This document shows, piece by piece, positions 7,167-16,108 of a DNA stretch of 64,000 nt. The notes under the pieces were generated by a model. That model ran no database searches. It worked only from the letters and a program-made list of their open reading frames with translations, and was not told the origin of the DNA. The first letter of the stretch is position 1; every line of letters starts with the position of its first letter. Origin of the DNA: Streptomyces malaysiense (GTDB taxonomy: Bacteria > Actinomycetota > Actinomycetes > Streptomycetales > Streptomycetaceae). The stretch is taken from positions 82,358 through 146,357 of the forward strand of contig NZ_LBDA02000080.1 in NCBI RefSeq assembly GCF_000980885.2. Direction: 5' to 3'. The position numbers and the translations under genes were made by a program.

Positions 7167-8975
7167 ATGGCCGTCAACCTGGTCAATGTCGAGAACGTCA
7201 GCAAGGTGTACGGCACCCGTGCCCTGCTGGACGGCGTCTCGCTCGGTGTGTCGGAAGGGGACAGGATCGGGGTCGTCGGCCGCAACGGCGACGGGAAGAC
7301 CACCCTGATCCGGATGCTCGCCAAGCAGGAGGAGGCCGACACCGGCCGCGTCACCCACTCCGGCGGGCTACGTCTCGGCGTGCTCACCCAGCACGACTCG
7401 CTCGACCCCGCCGCCACCGTCCGCCACGAGGTGATCGGCGACATGGCCGACCACGAGTGGGCCGGGAACGCCAAGGTCAGGGACGTACTGACCGGCCTGT
7501 TCGGCGGCCTGGACCTGCCGGGCTTCCCCAAGGGGCTCGACACGGTCATCGGTCCGCTGTCCGGTGGCGAGCGGCGCCGCATCGCGCTGGCCAAGCTGCT
7601 GATCGAGGAGCAGGACCTGCTCGTCCTGGACGAGCCCACCAACCACCTCGACGTCGAGGGCATCTCCTGGCTCGCCCGGCACCTCCGGAACCGCCGTTCG
7701 GCGCTCGTCTGCGTGACCCACGACCGCTGGTTCCTGGACCAGGTCTGCACCCGCATGTGGGACGTGCAGCGCGGTGACGTGTACGAGTACGAGGGCGGCT
7801 ACTCCGACTACGTCTTCGCCCGCGCCGAGCGTGAGCGCATCGCCGCCACCGAAGAGACCAAGCGGCAGAACCTGATCCGCAAGGAGCTGGCCTGGCTGCG
7901 CCGCGGCGCGCCCGCCCGTACCTCCAAGCCCCGCTTCCGGGTGGAGGCCGCCAACGAGCTGATCGCCGATGTGCCGGCGCCCCGCGACAGCAGCGAGCTG
8001 ATGAAGTTCGCCTCCTCCCGGCTCGGCAAGACGGTCTTCGACCTGGAGGACGTCACCGTCCAGGCCGGTCCCAAGGTGCTGCTGAAGCACGTCACCTGGC
8101 AGCTCGGCCCCGGCGACCGGATCGGCCTGGTCGGTGTGAACGGCGCCGGCAAGACCTCGCTGCTGCGCGCCATGGCCGAGGCCGCCCGCACCCAGGGCGA
8201 GGCGCAGCCGGCCGGCGGCCGGGTCGCCGTCGGCCGGACGGTCAAGCTCGCCTACCTCTCCCAGGAGGTCGCCGAACTCGACCCCACCTGGCGGGTCCTG
8301 GAGGCGGTGCAGCGGGTGCGCGAGCGCGTCGACCTCGGCAAGGGGCGCGAGATGACGGCGGGTCAGCTCTGCGAGACCTTCGGGTTCACCAAGGAGAAGC
8401 AGTGGACGCCGGTCGGCGACCTCTCCGGCGGTGAGCGCCGCCGGCTCCAGTTGCTGCGGCTGCTGATGGACGAGCCCAACGTCCTCTTCCTGGACGAGCC
8501 CACCAACGACCTCGACATCGAGACCCTCACCCAGCTGGAGGACGTCCTCGACGGCTGGCCCGGCTCGATGATCGTCATCTCCCACGACCGGTTCTTCGTG
8601 GAGCGCACCACGGACCGGGTGTTCGCCCTGCTCGGCGACGGCGCGCTGCGGATGCTGCCGCGCGGCATCGACGAGTACCTGGAGCGGCGCCTGCGGATGG
8701 AGGAGGCGGTCGCCGAGCGCGGCGCCGCCGCGGCGCCCAAGCCGGCCACGCAGGAGAAGAGCGCCGCCGACCAGCGCGCCGCCAAGAAGGAACTCCAGAA
8801 GATCGAGCGCCAGTTGGACAAGGTCTCCGAGAAGGAGGCCAAGCTGCACACGCGGATCGCCGACAACGCGACCGACTTCGCGAAGGTGGCCGAACTGGAC
8901 GCCCAGCTGCGGGAGCTCGCCGGTGAGCGCGAGGAACTGGAGCTGCGCTGGCTGGAACTGGCGGAGGACGCGTAG
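7167..8975 (+). CDS. ABC-F family ATPase (duplicated ATP-binding cassettes, no membrane domain)
   Basis: A 602-residue soluble protein with two ATP-binding cassettes. The first has GRNGDGKTT, LSGGERRR and VLDEPTNHLD; the second has GVNGAGKTS, LSGGERRRL and FLDEPTNDLD. They are joined by the characteristic Arg/Lys-rich linker (RAERERIAATEETKRQNL region), and a charged coiled-coil tail (about residues 525-602) follows. This is the architecture of ribosome-associated ABC-F translation factors such as Uup/EttA; such proteins act on stalled ribosomes or protect from ribosome-targeting antibiotics. No antibiotic gene lies nearby, so a general translation role is likelier. AGGAG precedes the ATG at 7167. 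A hairpin after the stop probably terminates it. Confidence 0.9.
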   Translation: MAVNLVNVENVSKVYGTRALLDGVSLGVSEGDRIGVVGRNGDGKTTLIRMLAKQEEADTGRVTHSGGLRLGVLTQHDSLDPAATVRHEVIGDMADHEWAGNAKVRDVLTGLFGGLDLPGFPKGLDTVIGPLSGGERRRIALAKLLIEEQDLLVLDEPTNHLDVEGISWLARHLRNRRSALVCVTHDRWFLDQVCTRMWDVQRGDVYEYEGGYSDYVFARAERERIAATEETKRQNLIRKELAWLRRGAPARTSKPRFRVEAANELIADVPAPRDSSELMKFASSRLGKTVFDLEDVTVQAGPKVLLKHVTWQLGPGDRIGLVGVNGAGKTSLLRAMAEAARTQGEAQPAGGRVAVGRTVKLAYLSQEVAELDPTWRVLEAVQRVRERVDLGKGREMTAGQLCETFGFTKEKQWTPVGDLSGGERRRLQLLRLLMDEPNVLFLDEPTNDLDIETLTQLEDVLDGWPGSMIVISHDRFFVERTTDRVFALLGDGALRMLPRGIDEYLERRLRMEEAVAERGAAAAPKPATQEKSAADQRAAKKELQKIERQLDKVSEKEAKLHTRIADNATDFAKVAELDAQLRELAGEREELELRWLELAEDA

Positions 8976-8982
8976 TCCTTCG

Positions 8983-9008
8983 CCGCCGCGAATCAGCCAG
9001 CGCGGCGG
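8983..9008 (+). terminator. hairpin after the ABC-F gene
   Basis: CCGCCGCG (8983-8990) pairs with CGCGGCGG (9001-9008) in a perfect 8-bp stem with a 10-base loop, eight bases past the stop codon. There is no T-tract, which is common in streptomycete terminators. The rest of the gap to 9246 holds only a likely promoter for the next gene. Confidence 0.5.
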
Positions 9009-9246
9009 ACGGCCGCTCCCCGGCGCGCGACGGGCCGCGCGTGCGCCGCGTGAAGGGGGCGTGAAGGCGCGTAACGGAGGCATCACGGGCCGGTTCTCCC
9101 TTGGGAACAGGGCGGATCCGGCCCGCTGTGCTGTCCGCGCCGGGTGATACAAAGAGCCGTCTGAAAACTGTCTCCACAACGACCTTGGGTCCGTCAAGAA
9201 CCTCAGGGCGTGGCTAAAAATCAGTGAACGAGGGGGAAGAGCGCTG

Positions 9247-11199
9247 ATGACTCAGCCGCCCGACCAGTCGCCCGGCGGCGGCTTCGGAGCACCGCAGGAT
9301 CCGAGAGATCCCAGGGATCCCAGGGATCCCAGGGATCCGAGGGATCCGAGGGATTCGGGGAACCAGCCGCCGGTCCCGGCCCAGCCGCCGACCGCTCCCG
9401 CCGCTCCGCCGCCGACGGTCCTCTCCAAGCCGCCCGCGGCCCCGGTCCCGCCCGCGCCCCAGGCCCAGCCCGCGCCCCAGGCCCAGCCCGGCCCGCCGCC
9501 GCAGCCGGGGCAGCCGCCCCAGCCCCCGCAGCAGCCGGCGCCCGGTTACGGCTACCCGCAGCAGCCCGGCCCCTACGGCGCCCCCGCGGCACCCGGGGCC
9601 CCCGGCGTCCCCGGCCCCTACGGAGCACCCGCGGCCCCCGGAACCCCGGGTCCCTACGGCTACCCGCAGCAGCCCCAGCCGCCGGGCCCCTACGGGCAGC
9701 AGCCCCAGCCCGGTCACGGCTTCCCGCCGCAGCCGCCGTACCCCGGCGCCCCCGGCGGTCCCTTCCCGCCCCAGGGTGGCGGCAGCGGGAAGAAGACGGC
9801 GCTGATCGTGGGCGCCGCGGCGGCCGCGCTGCTCGTCATAGCCGGCACCGTCTACGCCGTCACCAGCGGCGACGACGGCAAGAAGAAGCCCGTGGCCGAG
9901 CAGAGCGGCAGCGGCGCGCCGACCGCGTCCGACGCCCCCTCGGCCTCCTCGTCGGCCACCGGGGGCGACGACCCCGAGGACCTCAACAAGGGCCGCGCGT
10001 CCGGCGAGGCGAAGGTGCTCTGGTACAAGTCGGCACCGGACGCCCCCGGCTCGGGCGCCGACGCCCCCGGCATGTGGGTCGCCGGGAACACCGTGGTGAA
10101 GGCGGCGTACAAGCAGGTCTTCGCCTACGACACCGGCAACGGCTCCTCCCCCTGGGGACCCGTCGCCTTCCCGCAGAAGATCTGCGCGGTCACCCCGCAG
10201 AAGTCGGACGACGGCAAGGTCGTCGTGGCGTACATGAACGGCGTCAGCGACAACGCCAAGTGCAACCAGCTCACCCAGCTCGACCTCGCCACCGGCAAGA
10301 AGGGCTGGAGCGCCCAGGTCGCCGACGGCGGGTTGTTCGACAGTGCGCTCAACGTCGAACTCAGCGTGGCGGGGCGCACGTTGATGGTCGGCCGCTCCGA
10401 GTCGGGCACCGCCTACGACATCGACAGCGGCAAGAAGCTGTACGACAAGAAGCGCTACGGCAACGCCTGCTTCCCCGCCGGGTACGCGGGCGGCGACGGC
10501 AAGCTCGTCCAGGTGGCATCCTGCGCGGCCTCGACCAGCACCGAGCACGACGAGCTCCGGGAACTCGACCCGGCCACCGGCAAGGTGAAGTGGACCCAGT
10601 CCCTCAAGAAGGGCTGGCAGGTCAGCCGGGTGTACTCGATGAACCCGCTGGTCGTCTATCTGACCAACGAGGACAAGAAGGTGTGGAACATCTCCACCTT
10701 CACCTCGGGCGGCAAGTTCCGCTCCCAGGTCAAGGTCGACGAGAAGTTCTCCCCGAGCTGCGGCTGGGCGATCCTGGAGCGCGACCTCCAGGGCTGCCAG
10801 GGCGTCGCGGCCGACGCCGACACGCTCTACCTGCCCACGGACACGACCTCCAGCGCCAACGAGATCGTCGCGATCAGCCTCTCCACCGGCACCGCGAAGT
10901 GGCGGGTCAAGTCCCCCGCGGACGAGCCGATGGCCCCGATGAAGATCGAGGGCGGCAAGCTCATCGCGTATGTGCGGCCGTCGTACGACGCGGGCGGCCA
11001 GGTGGTCTCGATCCCGACCGCGGGCTCCACCCACACCACCACGAAGCTGCTCCAGAACCCGCAGGGCACCGCGGAGATCGAGGACACCTTCTACAACGGT
11101 GTCATCGACTGGGCCGACGGGCGCTTCATCATCTCGGCCGGCCGGCTGAACGGCAGCGACCAGGCGAAGGAGAAGCTGATCATGGCCTTCGGCAACTGA
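9247..11199 (+). CDS. membrane-anchored PQQ-like beta-propeller protein (first paralogue)
   Basis: A 650-residue protein with three parts. Residues 1-180 are a cytosolic Pro/Gln/Gly-rich tail that includes six DPR repeats (about 20-37) and many GYGYPQQPGPYG-like units. One membrane helix follows (ALIVGAAAAALLVIAGTVYAV, about 185-205). The rest is an extracellular domain of about 400 residues with repeated blade motifs such as LATGKKGW, DIDSGKKLYD, PATGKVKW and LSTGTAKWRV, typical of PQQ-like/YncE-type beta-propellers. Paired Cys suggest disulfides. Start ATG 9247 follows GGGGGAAG. A paralogue of the same architecture lies directly downstream. Likely an envelope sensor or scaffold; no catalytic site is visible. 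Confidence 0.85.
   Translation: MTQPPDQSPGGGFGAPQDPRDPRDPRDPRDPRDPRDSGNQPPVPAQPPTAPAAPPPTVLSKPPAAPVPPAPQAQPAPQAQPGPPPQPGQPPQPPQQPAPGYGYPQQPGPYGAPAAPGAPGVPGPYGAPAAPGTPGPYGYPQQPQPPGPYGQQPQPGHGFPPQPPYPGAPGGPFPPQGGGSGKKTALIVGAAAAALLVIAGTVYAVTSGDDGKKKPVAEQSGSGAPTASDAPSASSSATGGDDPEDLNKGRASGEAKVLWYKSAPDAPGSGADAPGMWVAGNTVVKAAYKQVFAYDTGNGSSPWGPVAFPQKICAVTPQKSDDGKVVVAYMNGVSDNAKCNQLTQLDLATGKKGWSAQVADGGLFDSALNVELSVAGRTLMVGRSESGTAYDIDSGKKLYDKKRYGNACFPAGYAGGDGKLVQVASCAASTSTEHDELRELDPATGKVKWTQSLKKGWQVSRVYSMNPLVVYLTNEDKKVWNISTFTSGGKFRSQVKVDEKFSPSCGWAILERDLQGCQGVAADADTLYLPTDTTSSANEIVAISLSTGTAKWRVKSPADEPMAPMKIEGGKLIAYVRPSYDAGGQVVSIPTAGSTHTTTKLLQNPQGTAEIEDTFYNGVIDWADGRFIISAGRLNGSDQAKEKLIMAFGN
9299..9358 (+). 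repeat. 9-bp tandem repeat encoding Asp-Pro-Arg
   Basis: About six tandem copies of a 9-bp unit close to GATCCCAGG encode (DPR)n in the cytosolic tail of the beta-propeller protein. Copies differ mainly by C/G at one position. Such a unit can gain or lose whole codon triplets by slippage without breaking the frame. Confidence 0.85.
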
Positions 11200-11218
11200 G
11201 CCCGGCCCGCTTCCGGGC
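11200..11218 (+). terminator. weak hairpin between the two beta-propeller genes
   Basis: GCCCGG (11200-11205) can pair with CCGGGC (11213-11218) immediately after the stop. The stem is only 6 bp without a T-tract, so read-through into the second paralogue is likely. Confidence 0.25.
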
Positions 11219-11275
11219 CCTACTCCCGTTCCGTCCGCCGTCCGGCCTTCCGAGTGTCACCGAGGTACCCGAGCC

Positions 11276-13126
11276 ATGACCCAGCCGCCCCCGCCCCCGC
11301 CGAACCAGCCCCCGCAGCAGGGGGGTTTCGGCCCGCCGACCCCGCCCGTCCCGCCGCACTCGCTGGACAAGCAGCCCCCCGCGGCCCCGCCGCCCCCGCA
11401 GGGCACCCCGGGCCAGCAGCCCCCGCAGCCGCCCCAGCCGACGCCGCCCGGCCCCCCGCAGCAGCCGGCGCCCGGTTACGGCTACCCGCAGCCGACGCCG
11501 CCCCCGCCGGCCGGCTACGGCTACCCCGCCGCACCCCCGAACCCGTACGGCCAGCAGCCCTCCGGCCCCTACGGGGCGCCGCAGCAGAACCCGTACGCCA
11601 TGCCCACCCAGCCCATGCAGCAGTCCGGGCAGCCCGGCTACGGCTATCCGGGCCAGCCCCCGACCATGCCGATGCAGCCGCAGGGCGGCGGTGGCGGGCG
11701 GAACAACACCGCGCTGTACATCGTCATCGCGGCGGCCGTCGTCATCGCGCTGATAGTCGCCGGCGGCATCTGGTACGCGGGCTCCGGTGACGGCGGCACC
11801 AAGCAGGACACCGCCTCCTCCGGCGGCACCGACGGCGGCGGCCAGGACAAGGGTTCCGGCGGTTCGACCGGAGGCAAGGAGAAGGTGCCGGCGAACACGG
11901 CGGCCAAGGTCCTCTTCCAGGTCCCCTCGCCCTCCGTGAAGGACACGGTGAGCACCTCCGGCTCCTGGCTGACCGACAAGGTGTACGCCAAGACCGGTGT
12001 GGACGAGGTCGTCGGCTACGACCCGGTCAAGGGCACCGAGCTGTGGACGGTCAAGCTGCCAGGCCCGGTCTGCGCGGCCAGCCGGCACATCACCGACGAC
12101 GACAAGACCGCGATCACGTACCAGCCGACGAACAAGAAGTACGAGGGCTGCTCCGACATCGCGGCGATCGACCTCGACGCGGGCAAGAAGCTGTGGACGA
12201 AGACCGTCAACGTCGGTGACTACCCGGTCAATTACCAGAACGTGACGGTCTCCCAGCGCACCGTCGCGCTCGGCGACACCAACGGCGGCGCGGCCTTCGA
12301 CATCGACTCCGGCAAGCCGCTGTGGCAGCCGAAGCCGGGCGAGGACTGCTACGACTCGGGCTACGGCGGCGGCGCCAAGCTGGTCGCGGTGCGCAGCTGC
12401 GGCGACTCGGACAACACCCAGCTGTCCATCCAGACCATCGACCCGCGGTCCGGCAAGGTCGTCTCCGAGTACAAGATGGACCCGGGCATCGAGTACGCCT
12501 CGATCGTCTCCACCGACCCGCTGGTGGTGGCCGCCGACGTCGGCGACAGCGCGGGCGACGGCAGCGGCATCTCGGACTACTTCTCCATCGACGACAAGAC
12601 CGGCAAGCTGCTCGCCCGGATCTCCGCGCCGGGCAAGAACTACGGCGGCCGCTGCGACGGCATCACCCGCATCGAGGACTGCCACGAGGTCGTCGTCGGC
12701 GGCGGCAAGCTGTTCGTGCCGACGGAGGAGCACGACGGCAGCGGGACCTCCTACAGCACCACCAACGAGGTCGTCGCCTTCGACCTGACCACCGGCAAGC
12801 CCACCGGCCAGCGCGCCGAGGCCGGGGACGGCTATCTGCTGTCGCCGCTGCGCATGGACGGCGGCAACCTGATCGCCTACAAGAAGCCGCCGTACGACAA
12901 GGGCGGCCAGATCGTCAGCATCGACGGTTCCACCTTCAAGGAGACCAAGCTCCTGGAGAACCCGTCCACGCAGAGCGTCCGGCGTGCGGAGGGCAGCATG
13001 CTGCCGGACTACGCGGAGATCCTCTTCGCGAACGGCCGGCTGTACATGTCCGACGTCTTCGTCGACAAGGCGGACCCGAACGACGACAAGTCGTACCTGG
13101 TGCTGGCCTTCGGCACGGACGGCTGA
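11276..13126 (+). CDS. membrane-anchored PQQ-like beta-propeller protein (second paralogue)
   Basis: A 616-residue paralogue of the preceding protein with the same layout: a Pro/Gln-rich cytosolic tail (1-140) with GYGYPQP units, one membrane helix (LYIVIAAAVVIALIVAGGIWYA, about 144-165), a Gly/Ser/Thr-rich spacer, then an extracellular propeller with blade signatures such as DPVKGTELW, DLDAGKKLW, DIDSGKPLWQP and DPRSGKVVSEYK. Four or more Cys occur at positions like those of the first paralogue. The 76-base gap and same orientation suggest one transcript, although a GAGG-type ribosome-binding site is only moderate. Tandem duplication followed by strong divergence is evident. No ligand can be assigned. 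Confidence 0.85.
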   Translation: MTQPPPPPPNQPPQQGGFGPPTPPVPPHSLDKQPPAAPPPPQGTPGQQPPQPPQPTPPGPPQQPAPGYGYPQPTPPPPAGYGYPAAPPNPYGQQPSGPYGAPQQNPYAMPTQPMQQSGQPGYGYPGQPPTMPMQPQGGGGGRNNTALYIVIAAAVVIALIVAGGIWYAGSGDGGTKQDTASSGGTDGGGQDKGSGGSTGGKEKVPANTAAKVLFQVPSPSVKDTVSTSGSWLTDKVYAKTGVDEVVGYDPVKGTELWTVKLPGPVCAASRHITDDDKTAITYQPTNKKYEGCSDIAAIDLDAGKKLWTKTVNVGDYPVNYQNVTVSQRTVALGDTNGGAAFDIDSGKPLWQPKPGEDCYDSGYGGGAKLVAVRSCGDSDNTQLSIQTIDPRSGKVVSEYKMDPGIEYASIVSTDPLVVAADVGDSAGDGSGISDYFSIDDKTGKLLARISAPGKNYGGRCDGITRIEDCHEVVVGGGKLFVPTEEHDGSGTSYSTTNEVVAFDLTTGKPTGQRAEAGDGYLLSPLRMDGGNLIAYKKPPYDKGGQIVSIDGSTFKETKLLENPSTQSVRRAEGSMLPDYAEILFANGRLYMSDVFVDKADPNDDKSYLVLAFGTDG

Positions 13127-13166
13127 CCACCGGCACACAATCACCCGAACAGGTGACTTGGTCAGC

Positions 13167-13197
13167 AGTGCCCCGGATGTCATCGGTCCGGGGCACT
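13167..13197 (+). terminator. terminator after the beta-propeller pair
   Basis: AGTGCCCCGGA (13167-13177) and TCCGGGGCACT (13187-13197) form a perfect 11-bp stem with a 9-base loop. It lies 40 bases past the stop and before the promoter region of the next regulator gene. Confidence 0.75.
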
Positions 13198-13342
13198 TCC
13201 GCTGTCCAGGGCAGCGCGGCGTCGAACAAGCGTGTAGCTTCCGGGGTCATGCAAAGGGGCGGGGTGCCGGGGGGCCCTCTGTCCATCGGGCCGGTGGACG
13301 TCCATAGTGGGGCATTCACGGGCGGGACTGGGGGGTTGCTCA

Positions 13343-14035
13343 ATGGGAGTACGGCTCATGGTCGTGGACGACCATCGCCTGCTCGCGGAGGCGCTGGCAT
13401 CGGCGCTGAAACTGCGCGGGCACCGGGTGCTCGCCTCGGCCGCGCCCGCCGCGGGTGCCGCCGATCTGGTGATCGCGCGGGCGCCCGAGGTGTGCCTGCT
13501 GGGCACGGCCGCCCCGGCCGAGCCGGGGGTCTTCGACCCGGTGGCGAAGATCAAGCGGGAGCGGCCGCAGGTGGCGGTGGTGGTGCTCGGCCCGGTGCCC
13601 TCGCCGCGGGGGATCGCCGCGGCGTTCGCCGCCGGGGCGTCGGGGTACGTACGGCACGACGAGCGCATCGAGGGCGTCGAGCGGGCGATCCTGAAGGCGC
13701 GGGCGGGTGAGTCGGCGGTGGCCCCCGGGCTCCTCCGGGAGGCGTTCGGGGAGTTGCTGAACCCCGCCGCCCAGCCCGACGACGAGGCCCAGCGTCTGCT
13801 GGGCGTCCTGACCCCGCGCGAGGTCGAGGTCCTCGTCCGGGTCGCCGACGGCGAGGACACCCGTGTCATCGCCTCCGGCATGCGCATAGCCCCGAGCACG
13901 GCCCGGACCCATGTGCAGCGGGTGCTGATGAAACTGGGTGTCGGCTCGCGTCTGGAAGCGGCGGCCCTGGCCGCGCGTACGGGTCTGCTGGACCGCGCGG
14001 GTCCGCTGAACCACCCGGCGGGGCCTCAGCCGTAG
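13343..14035 (+). CDS. orphan LuxR-type regulator with an atypical receiver domain
   Basis: A 230-residue NarL/LuxR-like DNA-binding regulator. The N-terminal receiver keeps the acidic pair (VVDDHRL, residues 9-10), but the phospho-acceptor position is Gly54 (EVCLLGTAAP instead of a Leu-Asp), the switch Thr/Ser is replaced in VVVLGPVPS, and the conserved Lys is Arg104 (GYVRHD). The C-terminal helix-turn-helix (LTPREVEVLVRVADGEDTRVIAS...TARTHVQRVLMKLGV) is intact. It is therefore expected to work without phosphorylation, by ligand or dimerisation control. No sensor kinase is adjacent. ATG 13343 was chosen because homology begins there; an upstream in-frame start at 13307 adds an unsupported extension. 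Confidence 0.88.
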   Translation: MGVRLMVVDDHRLLAEALASALKLRGHRVLASAAPAAGAADLVIARAPEVCLLGTAAPAEPGVFDPVAKIKRERPQVAVVVLGPVPSPRGIAAAFAAGASGYVRHDERIEGVERAILKARAGESAVAPGLLREAFGELLNPAAQPDDEAQRLLGVLTPREVEVLVRVADGEDTRVIASGMRIAPSTARTHVQRVLMKLGVGSRLEAAALAARTGLLDRAGPLNHPAGPQP

Positions 14036-14045
14036 ACCTCGGCCC

Positions 14046-14087
14046 CGCCGTTCCCGGGCGCGGCCCGGTCCGCCCCCGGGAACGGCG
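14046..14087. terminator. bidirectional terminator between convergent genes
   Basis: CGCCGTTCCCGGG (14046-14058) pairs perfectly with CCCGGGAACGGCG (14075-14087), a 13-bp stem exactly filling the space between the converging regulator and small membrane-protein genes. Confidence 0.8.
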
Positions 14088-14393
14088 CTAGTCCTCCCGC
14101 CGCTGCGGCACGGTCACCGGCCGCAGCTTCAGCCACACCAGGAAGAAGACGCCCAGCGCCAGCATCCCGATCCCGGTCCACAGGTTGATGTTGACCCCCT
14201 GCGCCTTGTCGATCGCGGCCCGCGAGTCCGTGATGCCGGTGATCGTGACGATCACGCCGTAGACCACGAAGAGCCCGCCGATGATGCGGCGCAGATCGAA
14301 GATGCGGGACGCCGTCGCCGACCTGGTCTCCAGCTCGGTGACCTCGCGTGCGATCTCGTCCTCGGTGTAATGGTGTTCGGAGTTCTCGGACAT
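14088..14393 (-). CDS. small two-helix membrane protein downstream of the symporter
   Basis: A 101-residue protein with an acidic cytosolic start (SEHHYTEDEIAREVTEL) and two membrane helices (IGGLFVVYGVIVTITGI, about 39-55, and LWTGIGMLALGVFFLVWLKL, about 72-91). It starts 20 bases after the stop of the sodium/solute symporter on the same strand, so the two are very likely co-transcribed. Small hydrophobic partners of solute transporters are known in other systems; an accessory role to the symporter is an inference from position only. Confidence 0.8.
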   Translation of the reverse strand: MSENSEHHYTEDEIAREVTELETRSATASRIFDLRRIIGGLFVVYGVIVTITGITDSRAAIDKAQGVNINLWTGIGMLALGVFFLVWLKLRPVTVPQRRED

Positions 14394-14413
14394 GTTCCCT
14401 CGATCCTCCCGCG

Positions 14414-16108
14414 TCAGAACGAGAACGGGATGTAGCAGACGGCGGCCAGTACGACGGCGCCCCAGCCCAGCAGCGCCGGCCTCCGGTACCAGGCGTCGTC
14501 ACCGGGCGCCGGCGGCTCCGACATCCCCGGTGACCGGGTGCCGTAGACCAGGCCCTGGAGCTCCTGCGCCGGTTTCGGCTCGGTGAACAGCGACACCAGG
14601 ACCATCACGACCGCGCCGGCGACGAACCCGGCGATCGCCGAGACGAAGTTGGCGCCCTGGTCGGAGGGGATGGAGACGATCCCCCTCTTGTAGAGGACGA
14701 AGTAGTTGACCATCGCGGTGACGGTGCCCGCCAGCAGCCCCCAGAAGCCGGACTTCACCGACGCCCGCTTCCAGAACATGCCGATGATGAAGACGACGAA
14801 CATCGGCACGTTGAAGAAGGAGAACAGCGTCTGGAGGTAGGCCATGATGTTGGAGAAGGACGAGGCGAGGAACGCCGTGCCCACCGACGCGCAGACACCG
14901 ATCACGGTGATCCACCGGCCGAACCGGACGTAGTACCCGTCCTCCCGCCCGCGCACCACGTACTTCGCCCAGATGTCCGTGGTGAACACGGTGTTGAAGG
15001 ACGACACGTTGGCCGCCATGCCGGCCATGAACGCGGCGAGCAGACCGGTGACCGCGATGCCCAGCACACCGTTGGGCAGCAGCTCCTGCATCAGATAGGG
15101 GATCGCGTCGTTGTACTGGAGACCGGAGCCGCTGGTACCGATGTCCGGCACCAGTGCGGCCGCGACCAGGCCCGGGATCATCACCAGGAAGACGATGAAG
15201 ATCTTCGGGTACGCGGCGATCAGCGGGGTGCGCTGCCCGGCGGAGAGGTTCTTCGCGGACAGGGCGCGCTGGACCTCGGCGAAGTTGGTGGTCCAGTAGC
15301 CGAAGGAGAGCACGAAGCCGAGACCGAGCACGATCGTCAGCCAGTTCGCGCCGAGCGGGTTGGTGCTGCCGATGCCGGTGCCGCCCCACGCGGTGGTGAA
15401 GTTGTGCCCGTGGGTCTCGGCGAGCTTGTGGGTCAGTCCGCCCCAGCCGCCGACCTTGCGCAACCCGAGAACGGTGATCGGGATGAGCGCGGCCAGGATC
15501 ACGAAGAACTGGAGCACCTCGTTGTAGATCGCCGAGGACAGACCGCCCAGGGTGATGTACGCGAGGACGAAGGCGCCGGCGACCACGATGGCCACCCACT
15601 GGGGCCAGCCCAGCAGGGCCTGGACCACGATCGCGAGCGCGTACAGGTTGACGCCGGCGATCAGGATCGCGGCGAAGGCGAACAGGATCGAACTGAGCAG
15701 ATGGGCTGCCTTGTCGAAGCGCAGCAGCAGGAACTCGGGGACCGAGCGGACCTTGCTGCCGTAGTAGAAGGGCATCATCACCAGGCCGAGGAAGACCATG
15801 GCGGGGATGGCGCCGATCCAGTACCAGTGCACGGTGTAGGCGCCGTACTGGGCGCTGTTGGCGGCCATGCCGAGGATCTCGGTGGCCGCCAGGTTCGCCG
15901 AGATGAAGGCGAGGCCGGTGATCCAGGCGGGCAGCGAGCGTCCGGACAGGAAGAAGTCGAGGCTGGTCTTGACGGAGCGGCGGGCGGCGAAACCGATACC
16001 GAGCACGACGACGAAGTAGATCGCCAGGATCGTGTAGTCCAGCCAGTTGGTCGGGAGCCGTAGCCCGGCCGCCGCCAGATACGTGTGCGCGTATGTGGGG
16101 GTCTGCAT
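14414..16108 (-). CDS. sodium:solute symporter (SSS/SGLT family), divergent from galTEK
   Basis: A 564-residue polytopic membrane transporter with about 13-14 helices. The SGLT signature region is clear: RRSVKTSLDFFLSGRSLPAWITGLAF followed by SANLAATEILGM, here given in two parts. It takes up a solute with sodium ions. Its position, divergent from the galactose operon across a 158-base regulatory gap, makes galactose or a related sugar the likeliest substrate. However, residues equivalent to the galactose-binding Gln and Glu of the Vibrio transporter appear not to be conserved (ATEILGM instead of AEQFIGM), so substrate remains an inference. A small two-helix protein follows in the same operon. 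Confidence 0.88.
   Translation of the reverse strand: MQTPTYAHTYLAAAGLRLPTNWLDYTILAIYFVVVLGIGFAARRSVKTSLDFFLSGRSLPAWITGLAFISANLAATEILGMAANSAQYGAYTVHWYWIGAIPAMVFLGLVMMPFYYGSKVRSVPEFLLLRFDKAAHLLSSILFAFAAILIAGVNLYALAIVVQALLGWPQWVAIVVAGAFVLAYITLGGLSSAIYNEVLQFFVILAALIPITVLGLRKVGGWGGLTHKLAETHGHNFTTAWGGTGIGSTNPLGANWLTIVLGLGFVLSFGYWTTNFAEVQRALSAKNLSAGQRTPLIAAYPKIFIVFLVMIPGLVAAALVPDIGTSGSGLQYNDAIPYLMQELLPNGVLGIAVTGLLAAFMAGMAANVSSFNTVFTTDIWAKYVVRGREDGYYVRFGRWITVIGVCASVGTAFLASSFSNIMAYLQTLFSFFNVPMFVVFIIGMFWKRASVKSGFWGLLAGTVTAMVNYFVLYKRGIVSIPSDQGANFVSAIAGFVAGAVVMVLVSLFTEPKPAQELQGLVYGTRSPGMSEPPAPGDDAWYRRPALLGWGAVVLAAVCYIPFSF

Noticed and set aside
7167..8975. ABC-F gene as an antibiotic resistance determinant
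   Set aside because: No macrolide, lincosamide or pleuromutilin gene is near, and housekeeping ABC-F proteins exist in all actinobacteria.
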